Shown one piece after another: positions 1 to 8,660 of a stretch of 64,000 nt of DNA. Source of the DNA: Sphingomonas sp. M1-B02. GTDB taxonomy: Bacteria > Pseudomonadota > Alphaproteobacteria > Sphingomonadales > Sphingomonadaceae. The number at the start of each line of letters is the position of its first letter. Position 1 is the first letter of the stretch. The stretch lies in NCBI RefSeq assembly GCF_026167525.1, contig NZ_CP110679.1, positions 744,001-808,000 on the forward strand, written 5' to 3'. The notes under the pieces are model-generated. The model did no database searches and was not told the DNA's origin. It saw only the letters and a program-made list of their open reading frames with translations. The position numbers were made by a program, and so were the translations under genes.

Positions 1-485
1 TTCTGGACTTCGGTCTCGAGCCGCTTGCGCTCGTCCTCGGAGATAACGCCCTTCTTCTCGTCGGCCTTGAGGCTGTCATTGCCGTCGCGGCGGACGTTGC
101 GCACGGCGATGCGCGCCGCCTCGGCATACTTGCCTGCGAGCTTGGCAAGCTCCTTGCGGCGCTCCTCGGTCAGATCGGGGATCGGCAGGCGCAGCGTCTG
201 GCCGTCGACGATCGGGTTGAGCCCGAGGCCAGCGGAACGGATCGCCTTGTCGGCGGGGCCGACATTGGACTTGTCCCACACCTGGACCGACAGCATTCGC
301 GGCTCGGGGACCGAGACGGTGGCGATCGTGTTGAGCGGCATGTTGGCGCCGTAGACTTCGACCGTGACGGGATCGAGCAGATTGATCGAGGCGCGGCCCG
401 TGCGCAGGCCCTGCAGATCGGAATTGAGCGCCTCGACCGCGCCGGCCATCCGGCGCTCGAGGTCTGCTTTGTTATATGCGGCCAT
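1..485 (-). CDS. frr: Ribosome recycling factor (3' end outside window)
   Basis: Ribosome recycling factor works with EF-G to split the post-termination ribosome. The visible N-terminal ~161 residues start [13 protein letters not shown] and include the conserved stretch [14 protein letters not shown] followed by [11 protein letters not shown] and, later, [12 protein letters not shown], all characteristic of the family. RRF is usually about 185 residues, so roughly 25 C-terminal residues lie beyond the left edge. The ATG at 485 follows a GGAGAG-type ribosome binding site. It lies 12 bp downstream of the pyrH stop, as expected for the widespread tsf-pyrH-frr order, so it is probably co-transcribed with them. 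Confidence 0.97.
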   Translation of the reverse strand, partial: MAAYNKADLERRMAGAVEALNSDLQGLRTGRASINLLDPVTVEVYGANMPLNTIATVSVPEPRMLSVQVWDKSNVGPADKAIRSAGLGLNPIVDGQTLRLPIPDLTEERRKELAKLAGKYAEAARIAVRNVRRDGNDSLKADEKKGVISEDERKRLETEVQ

Positions 486-496
486 TTCGGGCTCTC

Positions 497-1228
497 CTAT
501 GCGTATTCGGCTTCGTTCTGGACGATCGTGGAAACGCCGTCGCCGCTCAGCACCGCGGCAAGATTGCCGGGCTCGCGGATGTTGAAGACCACGATCGGGA
601 TATGGTTGTCGCGGCACAAGGCGATCGCGCTTGCGTCCATGACCTTGAGATTCTGCGAGAGGACCGTGTCGTAGGTCACGGTTTCATAACGCGTGGCGGT
701 CGGCACTTTCTTGGGATCGGCATCATAGACGCCATCGACCGACGTGCCCTTGAACAAGGCGTCGCACTTCATTTCGGCCGCGCGCAGCGCGGCGCCGCTG
801 TCGGTGGTGAAATAGGGACTGCCGACGCCCGCCGCGAAAATCACGACGCGGCCCTTTTCGAGGTGACGCTCGGCGCGGCGGCGAATGAAGGGCTCGCAGA
901 CCGATGCCATCGGGATCGCCGACTGGACGCGGGTCTCGACGCCGATCTGCTCGAGCGAATTCTGCACCGCAAGCGCGTTCATCACCGTCGCCAGCATGCC
1001 CATATAATCGGCGGTGGCGCGCTCGATTCCCTTCGCCGCCGCCGAAAGCCCGCGGAAGATGTTGCCGCCGCCGACGACGACGCAAAGCTCATAGCCTTGC
1101 GCCCGCGCATCGGCGATTTCGCCGGCCACCCGCGCGGTGACTTCCGGATCGATCGCCAGCCCGCCCTCGCCCATCAGGACCTCGCCCGAGAGCTTGAGAA
1201 GGATGCGTTTGAACCGGGGATTGGTCAT
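497..1228 (-). CDS. pyrH: Uridylate kinase
   Basis: UMP kinase phosphorylates UMP to UDP in pyrimidine nucleotide synthesis and belongs to the amino-acid kinase fold. The 243-residue product starts [20 protein letters not shown], which contains the LKLSGE phosphate-binding motif, and carries the glycine-rich [10 protein letters not shown] loop and the nucleotide-site segment [14 protein letters not shown]. Length is normal for bacterial PyrH. An in-frame upstream extension exists to 1297 but reads as non-coding, and the ATG at 1228 begins the conserved protein. The gene sits between tsf and frr on the same strand. Confidence 0.97.
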   Translation of the reverse strand: MTNPRFKRILLKLSGEVLMGEGGLAIDPEVTARVAGEIADARAQGYELCVVVGGGNIFRGLSAAAKGIERATADYMGMLATVMNALAVQNSLEQIGVETRVQSAIPMASVCEPFIRRRAERHLEKGRVVIFAAGVGSPYFTTDSGAALRAAEMKCDALFKGTSVDGVYDADPKKVPTATRYETVTYDTVLSQNLKVMDASAIALCRDNHIPIVVFNIREPGNLAAVLSGDGVSTIVQNEAEYA

Positions 1229-1259
1229 GATACCTGCGGGTTGGGAAGCGGACAGCGAA

Positions 1260-1346
1260 GCGGCGCGGACCTTAGAGGGGCCGCGCCGCTGGAACAAGCA
1301 GTGATGCTTGTCGAGAGGGGAAGGGAAGCCCGAAACCGCCCTTCCC
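1260..1346 (-). other. Two stem-loops between tsf and pyrH
   Basis: The tsf-pyrH gap holds two inverted repeats. One has a 9-bp stem (1260-1268 with 1281-1289, arms GCGGCGCGG and CCGCGCCGC). The other has an 8-bp stem (1318-1325 with 1339-1346, arms GGGAAGGG and CCCTTCCC) and lies 5 bp after the tsf stop. Neither has a T run, so they look more like RNA processing or stability elements than strong terminators. Confidence 0.35.
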
Positions 1347-1351
1347 GCCCC

Positions 1352-2287
1352 TTACTTGGTCAGGCCTGCCGTGGCTGCGACTTCGGCGGCGAAGTCGCTC
1401 TCTTCCTTCTCGATGCCTTCGCCGAGCTGGAAGCGGACATAGTCGACGAGGGTGATTGTCGCGCCGGCATCCTTGGCTGCCTTGGCGATGACGTCGCCGA
1501 CGGGGGTCTTGCCGTCCATGACGAACGCCTGCGTGAGCAGCGCATTCTCCTTCTTGAACTTCTCGATCGGCCCGTTGAGGATCTTGTCGGCGACTTCGGC
1601 GGACTTGCCGACGATCTTCTCGGCATTCTTCTCGCGCAGGATCGCAGCCTCGCGCTCGACGACTTCGGGATCGAGATCGGCGACCGACAGCGCCAGCGGG
1701 AAGGCCGCGGCGATGTGCATCGCGATCTGCTTGCCGAGCGGCTCGAGCACAGCGACGCCGGCGTCCGACTCAAGCGCGACGAGCACGCCGATCTTGCCGA
1801 GGCCGGGGGCGGCGGCGTTGTGGACGTAGGGGATCACGGCGCCCTGGTTGACCGATACGGCCTTGGCGCGGCGCAGAACCTGGTTCTCGCCGATCGTGGC
1901 GATGTTCGCGACGAGCACTTCGTCGACGCTGCCGCCGGCGGCCATCGGCGCGGCCTTCAGGGCATCGACATCGTCACCCTTTTCGAGCGCGATCGCAGTC
2001 ACTTCGCGGACGAAGCCCTGGAAGATCTCGTTCTTCGCGACGAAATCGGTCTGGCTGTTCACCTCGACGGCGACGCCCTTGGTCCCCGCGACGGCCACGC
2101 CGACGAGGCCCTCGGCCGCGGTGCGGCTCGACTTCTTGGCGGCGGCGGCGAGGCCCTTCGAGCGCAGCCAGTCGCTGGCCGCTTCGATGTCGCCACCATT
2201 TTCGGTGAGCGCCTTCTTGCAATCCATCATGCCGGCGCCGCTCTTTTCGCGGAGCTCCTTGACCGCTGCTGCAGTGATCTCTGCCAT
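1352..2287 (-). CDS. tsf: Elongation factor Ts
   Basis: EF-Ts is the nucleotide exchange factor for EF-Tu. The 311-residue protein starts [20 protein letters not shown], the conserved N-terminal UBA-like domain, followed by [13 protein letters not shown]. The family signature [17 protein letters not shown] sits near residues 75-91. The rest matches the two-subdomain core with the coiled-coil region rich in Lys and Glu. It lies downstream of rpsB and upstream of pyrH. A T-tailed hairpin in the rpsB-tsf gap suggests that its expression is partly uncoupled from rpsB. Confidence 0.97.
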   Translation of the reverse strand: MAEITAAAVKELREKSGAGMMDCKKALTENGGDIEAASDWLRSKGLAAAAKKSSRTAAEGLVGVAVAGTKGVAVEVNSQTDFVAKNEIFQGFVREVTAIALEKGDDVDALKAAPMAAGGSVDEVLVANIATIGENQVLRRAKAVSVNQGAVIPYVHNAAAPGLGKIGVLVALESDAGVAVLEPLGKQIAMHIAAAFPLALSVADLDPEVVEREAAILREKNAEKIVGKSAEVADKILNGPIEKFKKENALLTQAFVMDGKTPVGDVIAKAAKDAGATITLVDYVRFQLGEGIEKEESDFAAEVAATAGLTK

Positions 2288-2308
2288 GTTGCTGTCCTTC
2301 TGGTCTGG

Positions 2309-2351
2309 AAAAATTGCGGGACGGGGTTGGGCTTTCGCCCTACCCCGTCCC
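2309..2351 (-). terminator. T-tailed hairpin (attenuator-like) between rpsB and tsf
   Basis: On the minus strand a stem of 10 bp (GGGACGGGGT with ACCCCGTCCC), a mismatch and 4 further bp closes a GAAA loop. It is followed after GCAA by five T residues (complement of 2309-2313). This is a good intrinsic terminator shape placed between the rpsB stop and the tsf start. Because tsf has no other obvious promoter, partial read-through is the likely role. Confidence 0.7.
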
Positions 2352-2371
2352 CAATGTCAGTTCGGTGACGC

Positions 2372-3304
2372 TTATGCGTCGATCTGGCGCTCGCCCTCGG
2401 CGGCCTGCTCGGGGGTCTCGGTCGCAGCGGCCGGGGTTTCCGGATCTGCGGCGGGAGCCTCGGGAGCGGCAGCGGCAGGCGCTTCGAACTCTTCTGCGGT
2501 GACGACGGGTGCGTCGGCGGCAGGTGCCTCGTCAGCCACGGCAGGTGCCGGTGCTGCAAGGGCCTCCTCGACCGGCGGCGCATCCATGGCGCCGATGTCG
2601 TTGCCGAAGCTGGCTTGACGCTCCTGGCCGCCACGGGTGGCGGCAATGGCGATGGCCTCGCAATAGAGACGGATCGCGCGGCTGGCGTCGTCGTTCGCCG
2701 GCACCGGGAAGGCGATGCCGTCCGGGCTGACGTTCGAATCGAGGATCGCGACGACGGGGATGCCGAGCGTGTTGGCTTCCTTGATCGCCAGCTCTTCCTT
2801 GTTCGCGTCGATCACGAACATGATGTCGGGAATGCCACCCATGTCGCGGATGCCGCCGAGGCTGAGCTCGAGCTTGTCCTTCTCACGGGTGAGCTGGAGG
2901 ACTTCCTTCTTGGTGAGACCGACGGTCTCGCCCGAAAGCTGCTCTTCGAGCGTCTTGAGGCGCTTGATCGAGCCCGAGATGGTCTTCCAGTTGGTGAGCA
3001 TGCCGCCCAGCCAGCGATGGTTGACGAAATGCTGGTTCGAACGGCGCGCCGCGTCCGCGATCGGCTCCTGCGCCTGGCGCTTGGTGCCGACGAACAGGAC
3101 CTTGCCGCCGGCGGCGACGGTCGAGTTCACGAATTCGAGCGCGCGCGCGAAGAGCGGCACGGTCTGCGAAAGATCGATGATGTGGACGCCGTTGCGGTCT
3201 CCGAAGAGATACGGCTTCATCTTCGGGTTCCAGCGATGCGTCTGGTGGCCGAAATGCGCGCCCGATTCGAGCAGCTGCTGCATGGAGACGACTGGTGCCG
3301 CCAT
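2372..3304 (-). CDS. rpsB: 30S ribosomal protein S2 with Ala/Pro-rich tail
   Basis: S2 is a late-assembling protein of the 30S subunit. The 310-residue product opens [20 protein letters not shown] and contains the signatures [20 protein letters not shown] and [12 protein letters not shown]. The start at 3304 has a strong AAGGAG site 8 nt upstream. After about residue 245 comes an Ala-, Pro- and Glu-rich low-complexity extension, making the protein longer than the ~240 residues of E. coli S2. Such tails occur in alphaproteobacteria. A weak promoter (TTGTTC, 17 nt, CATATC on the minus strand at 3415-3437) may drive it, and its -35 would overlap the first LexA-type box. Confidence 0.97.
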   Translation of the reverse strand: MAAPVVSMQQLLESGAHFGHQTHRWNPKMKPYLFGDRNGVHIIDLSQTVPLFARALEFVNSTVAAGGKVLFVGTKRQAQEPIADAARRSNQHFVNHRWLGGMLTNWKTISGSIKRLKTLEEQLSGETVGLTKKEVLQLTREKDKLELSLGGIRDMGGIPDIMFVIDANKEELAIKEANTLGIPVVAILDSNVSPDGIAFPVPANDDASRAIRLYCEAIAIAATRGGQERQASFGNDIGAMDAPPVEEALAAPAPAVADEAPAADAPVVTAEEFEAPAAAAPEAPAADPETPAAATETPEQAAEGERQIDA

Positions 3305-3431
3305 AGGGATAACTCCTTCCGGTTGATCCTCTGGGAAGCGGGAACCGTGGAGGCCACGGCACCGGGTTATGTTGCTTCCCATGTGGGGTTGAGGCGGCGC
3401 GGTTAGCCGATATGTGCGGGGTGCGCAAGCG

Positions 3432-3446
3432 GAACAATGAAGGAAC
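3432..3446. promoter_or_regulatory. LexA-type SOS box 1
   Basis: The sequence is GAAC-AATGAAG-GAAC on the plus strand, which is GTTCCTTCATTGTTC on the minus strand. It matches the alphaproteobacterial LexA operator GTTC-N7-GTTC exactly. It shares the extended form GTTCC-N6-GTTC with the recA box of this window at 20132-20146. Confidence 0.65.
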
Positions 3447-3452
3447 AACCCG

Positions 3453-3481
3453 TTGACAGCGGAACGTTAACGGAACATAAA
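3453..3481 (+). promoter_or_regulatory. Sigma70-like promoter between/over SOS boxes
   Basis: A perfect -35 TTGACA (3453-3458), a 17-nt spacer and a -10-like CATAAA (3476-3481) read to the right. The predicted start site near 3488 would give a leader of about 85 nt to the small membrane protein at 3573. LexA box 2 covers the spacer and the first base of the -10, and box 1 ends 6 bp before the -35. Confidence 0.5.
3462..3476. promoter_or_regulatory. LexA-type SOS box 2
   Basis: The sequence is GAAC-GTTAACG-GAAC on the plus strand, or GTTCCGTTAACGTTC on the minus strand. It is an exact GTTC-N7-GTTC match lying exactly 30 bp from box 1, about three helical turns. It overlaps the spacer and -10 edge of the promoter at 3453-3481, a position where bound LexA would block RNA polymerase. 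Confidence 0.65.
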
Positions 3482-3572
3482 GGGTTCACAACGCGGACAT
3501 GGAACGTCTTGCGGCCTCAAGCGGTTGGAATTGCTAGATTCCTGCCTTGTAGGGGCGTTTTGGAGCCTGGAT

Positions 3573-3788
3573 ATGACTGGTTTCGCTATTCTTATTCTGT
3601 TCAGCGCTGCGTTCGCCGCGTCGGCCTGGACCTTGGTTTCGAGCATTCGCCCGCAATTGCATCGCTATGCCGAATTGTTCGGCCGGGTCTCGGCGGTTCC
3701 CGCCTTGCCGCCTCGGCTTACGCGCCTGACGGTCCGCTCGGCTCCGGCGCGGATGCCGGCGCGGGCGCCGCTGCGCGCTGCAGCCTGA
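3573..3788 (+). CDS. Small single-span membrane protein, probably SOS-induced
   Basis: I do not recognise a named family. The 71-residue product has one hydrophobic segment at about residues 4-22 (GFAILILFSAAFAASAW) and then a basic, Pro- and Arg-rich tail that should be cytoplasmic. The ATG at 3573 has GGAG 7 nt upstream; earlier in-frame starts are TTG codons with no such site. Upstream are a sigma70-like promoter and two LexA-type boxes and no other plus-strand gene, so DNA-damage induction is inferred. By analogy with small LexA-controlled inner-membrane division inhibitors such as Caulobacter SidA, a role in delaying division is possible but unproven. Its last 71 bp overlap the 3' end of pssA on the other strand. 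Confidence 0.6.
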   Translation: MTGFAILILFSAAFAASAWTLVSSIRPQLHRYAELFGRVSAVPALPPRLTRLTVRSAPARMPARAPLRAAA

Positions 3789-4530
3789 TCCGGCGATAGC
3801 TGCGGATGCTGAACGGGATCGTCGCCAGATAAGCGATCGCGACGATCGCGAGCGTCGGCCAGGGCGCCGATACCAGCGCGGCGATGAACACGACGAGCGC
3901 CACCACGAATTCGAAGCGGATGTTGCGACGCAGGCGCACGGTCGGGGAGAAGGTGGCGATGCTGGATACCATCAGGCTCGCGGCGAACACGGTCCAGACG
4001 GCAATCGCAATGGGGGTGCGCACGATTTCCGCCCCGGTCCAGAGCCATAGAAAGAGCGGTGTAAGCGCCAGGACGGCCCCGGCCGGCGCCGGCACGCCGG
4101 TTAGGAAACCTGCCGATTTGTGCGGCTGAATCTCGCCATCGATGCTCGCATTGAAGCGCGCCAAGCGGAGCGCGCAGGCCAGCGCCATCAGCAAGGCGAC
4201 CAGCCATCCGAAGCTGCCCAGCGTGTTAAGCGTCCACAGATAGAGGATGAGCGCCGGCGCGACACCGAAGGAGATCGCGTCGGACAAGCTGTCGAGCTCC
4301 GCCCCGAACCTGCTCTCCGCGCGGACCCAACGGGCGATCCGGCCATCGACTCCGTCGAGCACCGCGGCCACCAGGACCATCAGCACCGCCAGTTCCCAAT
4401 TGCCGAGAATGGCGAAGCGGATCGCGGTCAGGCCCGAGCATAATGCGAGCGCGGTGACCGCGTTCGGGAGCACGGCCCGAAGCGGGATTCCCCGCTCGCG
4501 GCGGGGTCGCTTGGTCCGGGCGGCGCTCAT
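3718..4530 (-). CDS. pssA: CDP-diacylglycerol--serine O-phosphatidyltransferase
   Basis: Makes phosphatidylserine from CDP-diacylglycerol and L-serine in the inner membrane, the first step to phosphatidylethanolamine. The 270-residue protein has a basic N-terminus and about 6-8 membrane segments. It carries the CDP-alcohol phosphotransferase signature: LDGVDGRIAR, followed by FGAELDSLSDAISFG (pattern DG-x2-AR-x8-G-x3-D-x3-D). The ATG at 4530 overlaps the psd stop as ATGA, so translation of the pair is coupled. Its 3' end overlaps the convergent small gene at 3573-3788. Confidence 0.95.
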   Translation of the reverse strand: MSAARTKRPRRERGIPLRAVLPNAVTALALCSGLTAIRFAILGNWELAVLMVLVAAVLDGVDGRIARWVRAESRFGAELDSLSDAISFGVAPALILYLWTLNTLGSFGWLVALLMALACALRLARFNASIDGEIQPHKSAGFLTGVPAPAGAVLALTPLFLWLWTGAEIVRTPIAIAVWTVFAASLMVSSIATFSPTVRLRRNIRFEFVVALVVFIAALVSAPWPTLAIVAIAYLATIPFSIRSYRRIRLQRAAAPAPASAPEPSGPSGA

Positions 4531-5255
4531 TGAGCGACGCCGAGCGTAGCCGGAGCGCCCTTGCAAGCGAGGATCGTCTCGCCAGCGACCGCGCGCTGGC
4601 CAAGCGAGACCTGGACGCCAAACGCGTCGGGTATGAATATATCGACTCGGCTACCGAAGCGGATCAGCCCGATCCGCTGTCCGCCGACCACCATGTCGCC
4701 CGCCTTCACGAAGGCGACGATGCGGCGCGCAACGAGCCCGGCGATCTGGGTGAAGCCGACGCGCAGCCCGTTCCTGTCCTCGACGATCAGATGCTGGCGC
4801 TCATTCTCTTCGCTGGCCTTGTCGAAATCGGCGTTCATGAACTTACCGGAGAGATAGATTACGTGGCGCACCGTGCCGGTGATCGGCGTGCGATTGATGT
4901 GAACGTCGAACATGCTCATGAAAACCGAGACGCGGATCATCGGCTTGTCGCCCAGCGCATGGGGCCCGCTGAGTTCGGGCGGCAGCGGCACGCGCTCGAT
5001 CATCGTGACGAGGCCGTCCGCCGGGGAGACGATCAGCCCCTCCCCTTGCGGCGTCACGCGCACGGGATCGCGAAAGAATGCCGCGACGCCCAGCGTCAGG
5101 AATACCAGCGGCCAGGTGATGAAATCCCAAACGAACAGGCTGAGCAGCGCGATCGCGCCTGCAATCAGCACATATTTCCGCCCCTCGGGGTGAATGTCGG
5201 GGAAACGCCACTTCACCGTCGAAGTGCCGATGGGGGGCTTGTCGAGCGATGCCAT
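4527..5255 (-). CDS. psd: Phosphatidylserine decarboxylase proenzyme
   Basis: Decarboxylates phosphatidylserine to phosphatidylethanolamine using a pyruvoyl group made by self-cleavage. The 242-residue protein has a hydrophobic segment near residues 28-55, the motif VSPADG, FMSMFDVHINRTP in mid-protein, and the cleavage site Gly-Ser in RFGSRVDIF at about residue 200. It is the short alphaproteobacterial form. I chose the ATG at 5255 (MASLDKPPIG); an in-frame ATG at 5309 would add 18 residues. It is translationally coupled to pssA. The divergent gene at 5465 acts on the product of this pathway. Confidence 0.94.
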   Translation of the reverse strand: MASLDKPPIGTSTVKWRFPDIHPEGRKYVLIAGAIALLSLFVWDFITWPLVFLTLGVAAFFRDPVRVTPQGEGLIVSPADGLVTMIERVPLPPELSGPHALGDKPMIRVSVFMSMFDVHINRTPITGTVRHVIYLSGKFMNADFDKASEENERQHLIVEDRNGLRVGFTQIAGLVARRIVAFVKAGDMVVGGQRIGLIRFGSRVDIFIPDAFGVQVSLGQRAVAGETILACKGAPATLGVAQ

Positions 5256-5464
5256 GCGCGGCGTGTAGCCGTACCGCTCGCGCTTTCCTAGACCGGCGTC
5301 CGATATCATGGCGACAGCACCGGGACCCCAGCAGGCCGCTTCGTCCCCTTTTTGCACGGTGCGGCGGTGGCGCCACGCTGGGGATGCAACCTCCATGCTT
5401 GAAAGTTCGTTCGATTTTGCGCAGGGCCACGCTTCCCCCATTAAAAACTCCAAGAAGGATCACC

Positions 5465-6082
5465 ATGCCCGCATCGACCGCAGCAGAGCAGCGCACGCGC
5501 CGCCGCCGCGCCGCAGGTGTCCCTTCTCCCTGGGGCATGTTCATCCGCGGCTTTTTCAAGCATCCCGTGATGGTGGGCGCAGTCGCTTACTCGTCCGGCA
5601 CGCTGGTGCGCCACATGATCAGCCGCTGCGACTGGGACAATACCAAGCTGTTCGTCGAATATGGCCCGGGCGTCGGCACCTTTTGCGGCCCGATCCTCGA
5701 TCGTCTCGGCCCGGAGGCGAAGCTGGTGGCGATCGACCCCAACCCGGATTTCATCGAATATCTGAAAGCGACGATCGACGATCCGCGCTTCTTCGCGGTG
5801 CTGGGATCGGCCGAGGACGTGAAGCGGATCGTCCGCGATCATGGACATGAGCAGGCCGACTATGTCGTCTCCGGCCTGCCCTTCTCGACCCTGCCCACGG
5901 GCGTGGGCGACAAGATCGCCAAGGCGACCAAGGAAGTGCTGCGCCCCGGCGGCGCCTTCCTGGTCTATCAATATAACCCCAAGGTCCGCAATTTCCTGAC
6001 CCCGCACTGGCAGCACATCGATCACAAGGTCGAATGGTGGAACATCCCGCCGGCGCAGCTCTGGTGGGCGTGGAAGGACTGA
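5465..6082 (+). CDS. pmtA: PmtA-type phospholipid N-methyltransferase
   Basis: A class I SAM-dependent methyltransferase of 205 residues. The glycine-rich SAM site is VEYGPGVGTF at about residues 63-72. The opening FIRGFFKHPVMVGAVAYSS and the later VVSGLPFSTLPTG and VLRPGGAFLVYQY match the Agrobacterium/Sinorhizobium PmtA pattern. That enzyme methylates phosphatidylethanolamine toward phosphatidylcholine. It is divergent from psd-pssA, which supply its presumed substrate. The ATG at 5465 follows AAGGAT by 4 nt. It could instead be an rRNA-dimethylase-like enzyme of other specificity, but context favours lipid methylation. Confidence 0.75.
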   Translation: MPASTAAEQRTRRRRAAGVPSPWGMFIRGFFKHPVMVGAVAYSSGTLVRHMISRCDWDNTKLFVEYGPGVGTFCGPILDRLGPEAKLVAIDPNPDFIEYLKATIDDPRFFAVLGSAEDVKRIVRDHGHEQADYVVSGLPFSTLPTGVGDKIAKATKEVLRPGGAFLVYQYNPKVRNFLTPHWQHIDHKVEWWNIPPAQLWWAWKD

Positions 6083-6159
6083 TCCCGCCGCGGGGCGCTT
6101 GATCGCCCCTGCCCTTCCCCCTAGACGCTCGCCAAACCCTATTCAGAGGAAGCGAGCTT

Positions 6160-7380
6160 ATGGCGAAGATCAAGGTTGCAACGCCCGTCGTGGAAATCGA
6201 CGGCGACGAAATGACGCGGATCATCTGGGAATGGATCCGCGAGCGCCTGATCCTCCCCTATCTCGACATCGACCTCAAATATTACGACCTCGGCGTCGAG
6301 AAGCGCGACGAGACCAACGACCAGATCACGATCGATTCGGCCAATGCGATCCGCGAATATGGCGTCGGCGTGAAGTGCGCGACGATCACTCCGGACGAGC
6401 AGCGCGTCGAGGAATTCGGCCTCAAGGAAATGTGGAAGTCGCCCAACGGCACGATCCGCAACATCCTGGGCGGGGTGATCTTCCGCGAGCCGATCGTGAT
6501 CTCGAACGTGCCGCGGCTGATTCCCGGCTGGACCAAGCCGATCGTCGTCGGCCGCCATGCCTTTGGCGATCAGTATAAGGCCACCGACTTCAAGGTGCCC
6601 GGCGCGGGCAAGCTGACGATGAAGTGGGAAGGCGAGAATGGCGAGACGATTGAAAAGGAAGTGTTCAACTTCCCCGAGGCCGGCGTCGCCATGGGCATGT
6701 ACAATCTCGACGAATCGATCACCGATTTCGCGCGGGCGAGCATGAATTACAGCCTCGGCCGCGGCTGGCCGCTGTACCTCTCGACCAAGAATACGATCCT
6801 CAAGGCCTATGACGGGCGCTTCAAGGACATCTTCGCCGACGTTTTCGAGCGCGAGTTCAAGGACAAGTTCAAGGAAGCGGGCATCGTCTACGAGCATCGC
6901 CTGATCGACGACATGGTCGCATCGGCGCTGAAATGGCATGGCGAGTTCGTCTGGGCCTGCAAGAATTATGACGGCGACGTCCAGTCGGACCAGGTCGCGC
7001 AGGGCTTCGGCTCGCTCGGACTGATGACCTCGGTGCTGATGTCGCCCGACGGCAAGACGATCGAGGCCGAGGCGGCGCACGGCACCGTCACACGCCATTA
7101 TCGCCAGCACCAGCAGGGCAAGGCGACATCGACGAACCCGATCGCATCGATCTTCGCCTGGACCGGCGGCCTCAAGTATCGCGGCAAGTTCGACGAGACG
7201 CCCGACGTCACCCGCTTCGCCGAGACGCTCGAGCGCGTGTGCATCGAGACCGTCGAGAGCGGCGCGATGACCAAGGACCTCGCGCTGCTGATCGGGCCGC
7301 AACAGGCCTGGATGACCACCGAGCAGTTCTTCGAGACCGTTCGCGTCAACCTCGAGAAGGCGATGGGCAGCTGGCAGTAA
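6160..7380 (+). CDS. icd: NADP-dependent isocitrate dehydrogenase
   Basis: Oxidatively decarboxylates isocitrate to 2-oxoglutarate in the TCA cycle. The 406-residue protein is the homodimeric, eukaryotic-like type common in alphaproteobacteria. It starts [20 protein letters not shown] and shows [12 protein letters not shown], which holds isocitrate-binding Ser, Asn and Arg. The metal-binding segment is [11 protein letters not shown], and the nucleotide loop is [20 protein letters not shown] site precedes the ATG. It appears monocistronic, with a small hairpin region after the stop shared with the convergent monooxygenase gene. Confidence 0.97.
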   Translation: MAKIKVATPVVEIDGDEMTRIIWEWIRERLILPYLDIDLKYYDLGVEKRDETNDQITIDSANAIREYGVGVKCATITPDEQRVEEFGLKEMWKSPNGTIRNILGGVIFREPIVISNVPRLIPGWTKPIVVGRHAFGDQYKATDFKVPGAGKLTMKWEGENGETIEKEVFNFPEAGVAMGMYNLDESITDFARASMNYSLGRGWPLYLSTKNTILKAYDGRFKDIFADVFEREFKDKFKEAGIVYEHRLIDDMVASALKWHGEFVWACKNYDGDVQSDQVAQGFGSLGLMTSVLMSPDGKTIEAEAAHGTVTRHYRQHQQGKATSTNPIASIFAWTGGLKYRGKFDETPDVTRFAETLERVCIETVESGAMTKDLALLIGPQQAWMTTEQFFETVRVNLEKAMGSWQ

Positions 7381-7419
7381 TTGCGGCGGCGGGGGGCAGC
7401 GATGCTCCCCGCTATCTGC

Positions 7420-8607
7420 CTAGCGGGTGGCGACGGGCGAGCGGATATGCTCGCGGCGGACGCCCAGCCCGATCATCCGAGCCGGGATGCGCTGCAGCAG
7501 CGGCACGGCATCGATCAGCCGCACCGCCAAGGGTGCGCGTACGATCTTGCCCGCCAGCGCGGCGCGCAGCACGGTGCGATGCGCGGTCCGCTGGGCGGCC
7601 TGGACCAGCCTGACGGCAAACATGCGCCGCGCCTGGACACGGTGGAGCAGCGGATCGGGATCCTCGCCCCGCGTCATGGGGCCGGCAAGGATATTGGCGG
7701 CCGCCACCGCGTCCTGGATCGCCAGATTGATGCCCACCCCGCCGACCGGGGACATTGCGTGCGCCGCGTCCCCGATGGCAAGCAATCCGGGCCGGTGCCA
7801 GCGGGTGAGCCTGTCCAGCGAGACGCTGAGCAGCTTGACCTCGTCGAGGCTGGCAAATCGCTCCATGCCCCAGCGCGCATTCGGGACCACGGCGCCGACT
7901 TCGGCGCGAAACGCATCGAGCCCGCGTGCCAGCACGCGCGAGGCGCCGCCCTTCTCGATCACCCGTCCGCATTGGAGATAGTCGCCGCGATCGATCGCGA
8001 CGATCATCTCGCCGCCCGCTATATAGCCCTGGGTCTGGTTGGCGGCGGTGGGCTGCTTCGACACGCGAAACCACAGGACGTCGATCGGCGCGCCGAGATC
8101 CTGCAAGGGTAGGCCGTCGCGGAGCCGCGATCCCCTACCGTCAGCGGCGAGGACGAGATCGGCAGGGAATGCTTCGCCCGCGGCGCCGCGCACCCCAACC
8201 ACGCGCCCCTCCTCCTCGATCAGTTCGGTCGCCTCGGTCTCCATCCGCAGCGTGAAATTGGGGTAAAGCCGCGCCTGCTCCGCCACGAAATCGAGGAAAT
8301 GCCATTGCGGCATCAACGCGATGAACCGCGCGCGCACCGGCAAATGGCTGAAATCGGCGACGCGATAGTCGCTGCCGCCGATCACCGCGCCGACATTGTC
8401 GACCCTGTCGAACGGGCGCTCAAGGAATGAATCGAGCAGCCCCAACTCGTCGAAAAGGTCCAGGGTCGAGGGATGGACGGTATCGCCGCGAAAATCGCGC
8501 AGGAAGTCGGCATGCTTCTCCAGCACCACCGTATCGACGCCCGCTCGCGCGAACAGCAGACCCGCCATCATCCCGGCTGGTCCGCCCCCGGCAATACAGA
8601 CTCGCAT
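7420..8607 (-). CDS. FAD-dependent monooxygenase (group A, UbiH/PHBH-like)
   Basis: A flavoprotein hydroxylase of about 395 residues. It opens MRVCIAGGGPAGMMAGLLFA (Rossmann GxGxxG). It has the DG motif LVLAADGRGSRLR in mid-protein and the second FAD motif GDAAHAMSPVGGVGINLA. This order defines class A flavin monooxygenases, which hydroxylate aromatic or polyketide substrates with NAD(P)H. The substrate cannot be told from sequence. The start is uncertain: ATG codons at 8616 and 8631 are also in frame and no clear ribosome binding site decides. It is divergent from the antiporter gene, with 53 bp between. Confidence 0.85.
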   Translation of the reverse strand: MRVCIAGGGPAGMMAGLLFARAGVDTVVLEKHADFLRDFRGDTVHPSTLDLFDELGLLDSFLERPFDRVDNVGAVIGGSDYRVADFSHLPVRARFIALMPQWHFLDFVAEQARLYPNFTLRMETEATELIEEEGRVVGVRGAAGEAFPADLVLAADGRGSRLRDGLPLQDLGAPIDVLWFRVSKQPTAANQTQGYIAGGEMIVAIDRGDYLQCGRVIEKGGASRVLARGLDAFRAEVGAVVPNARWGMERFASLDEVKLLSVSLDRLTRWHRPGLLAIGDAAHAMSPVGGVGINLAIQDAVAAANILAGPMTRGEDPDPLLHRVQARRMFAVRLVQAAQRTAHRTVLRAALAGKIVRAPLAVRLIDAVPLLQRIPARMIGLGVRREHIRSPVATR

Positions 8608-8660
8608 GCGATGCATATCAGACCATGACATTGCCGTTCCGAACCGCTTATTAGGGCGAT

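Noticed and set aside
476..2368. A 630-codon open frame on the plus strand across pyrH and tsf
   Set aside because: It is antisense to two essential genes and results from high-GC codon bias; it has no ribosome binding site and its composition (His, Asp, Arg rich) is typical of shadow frames.
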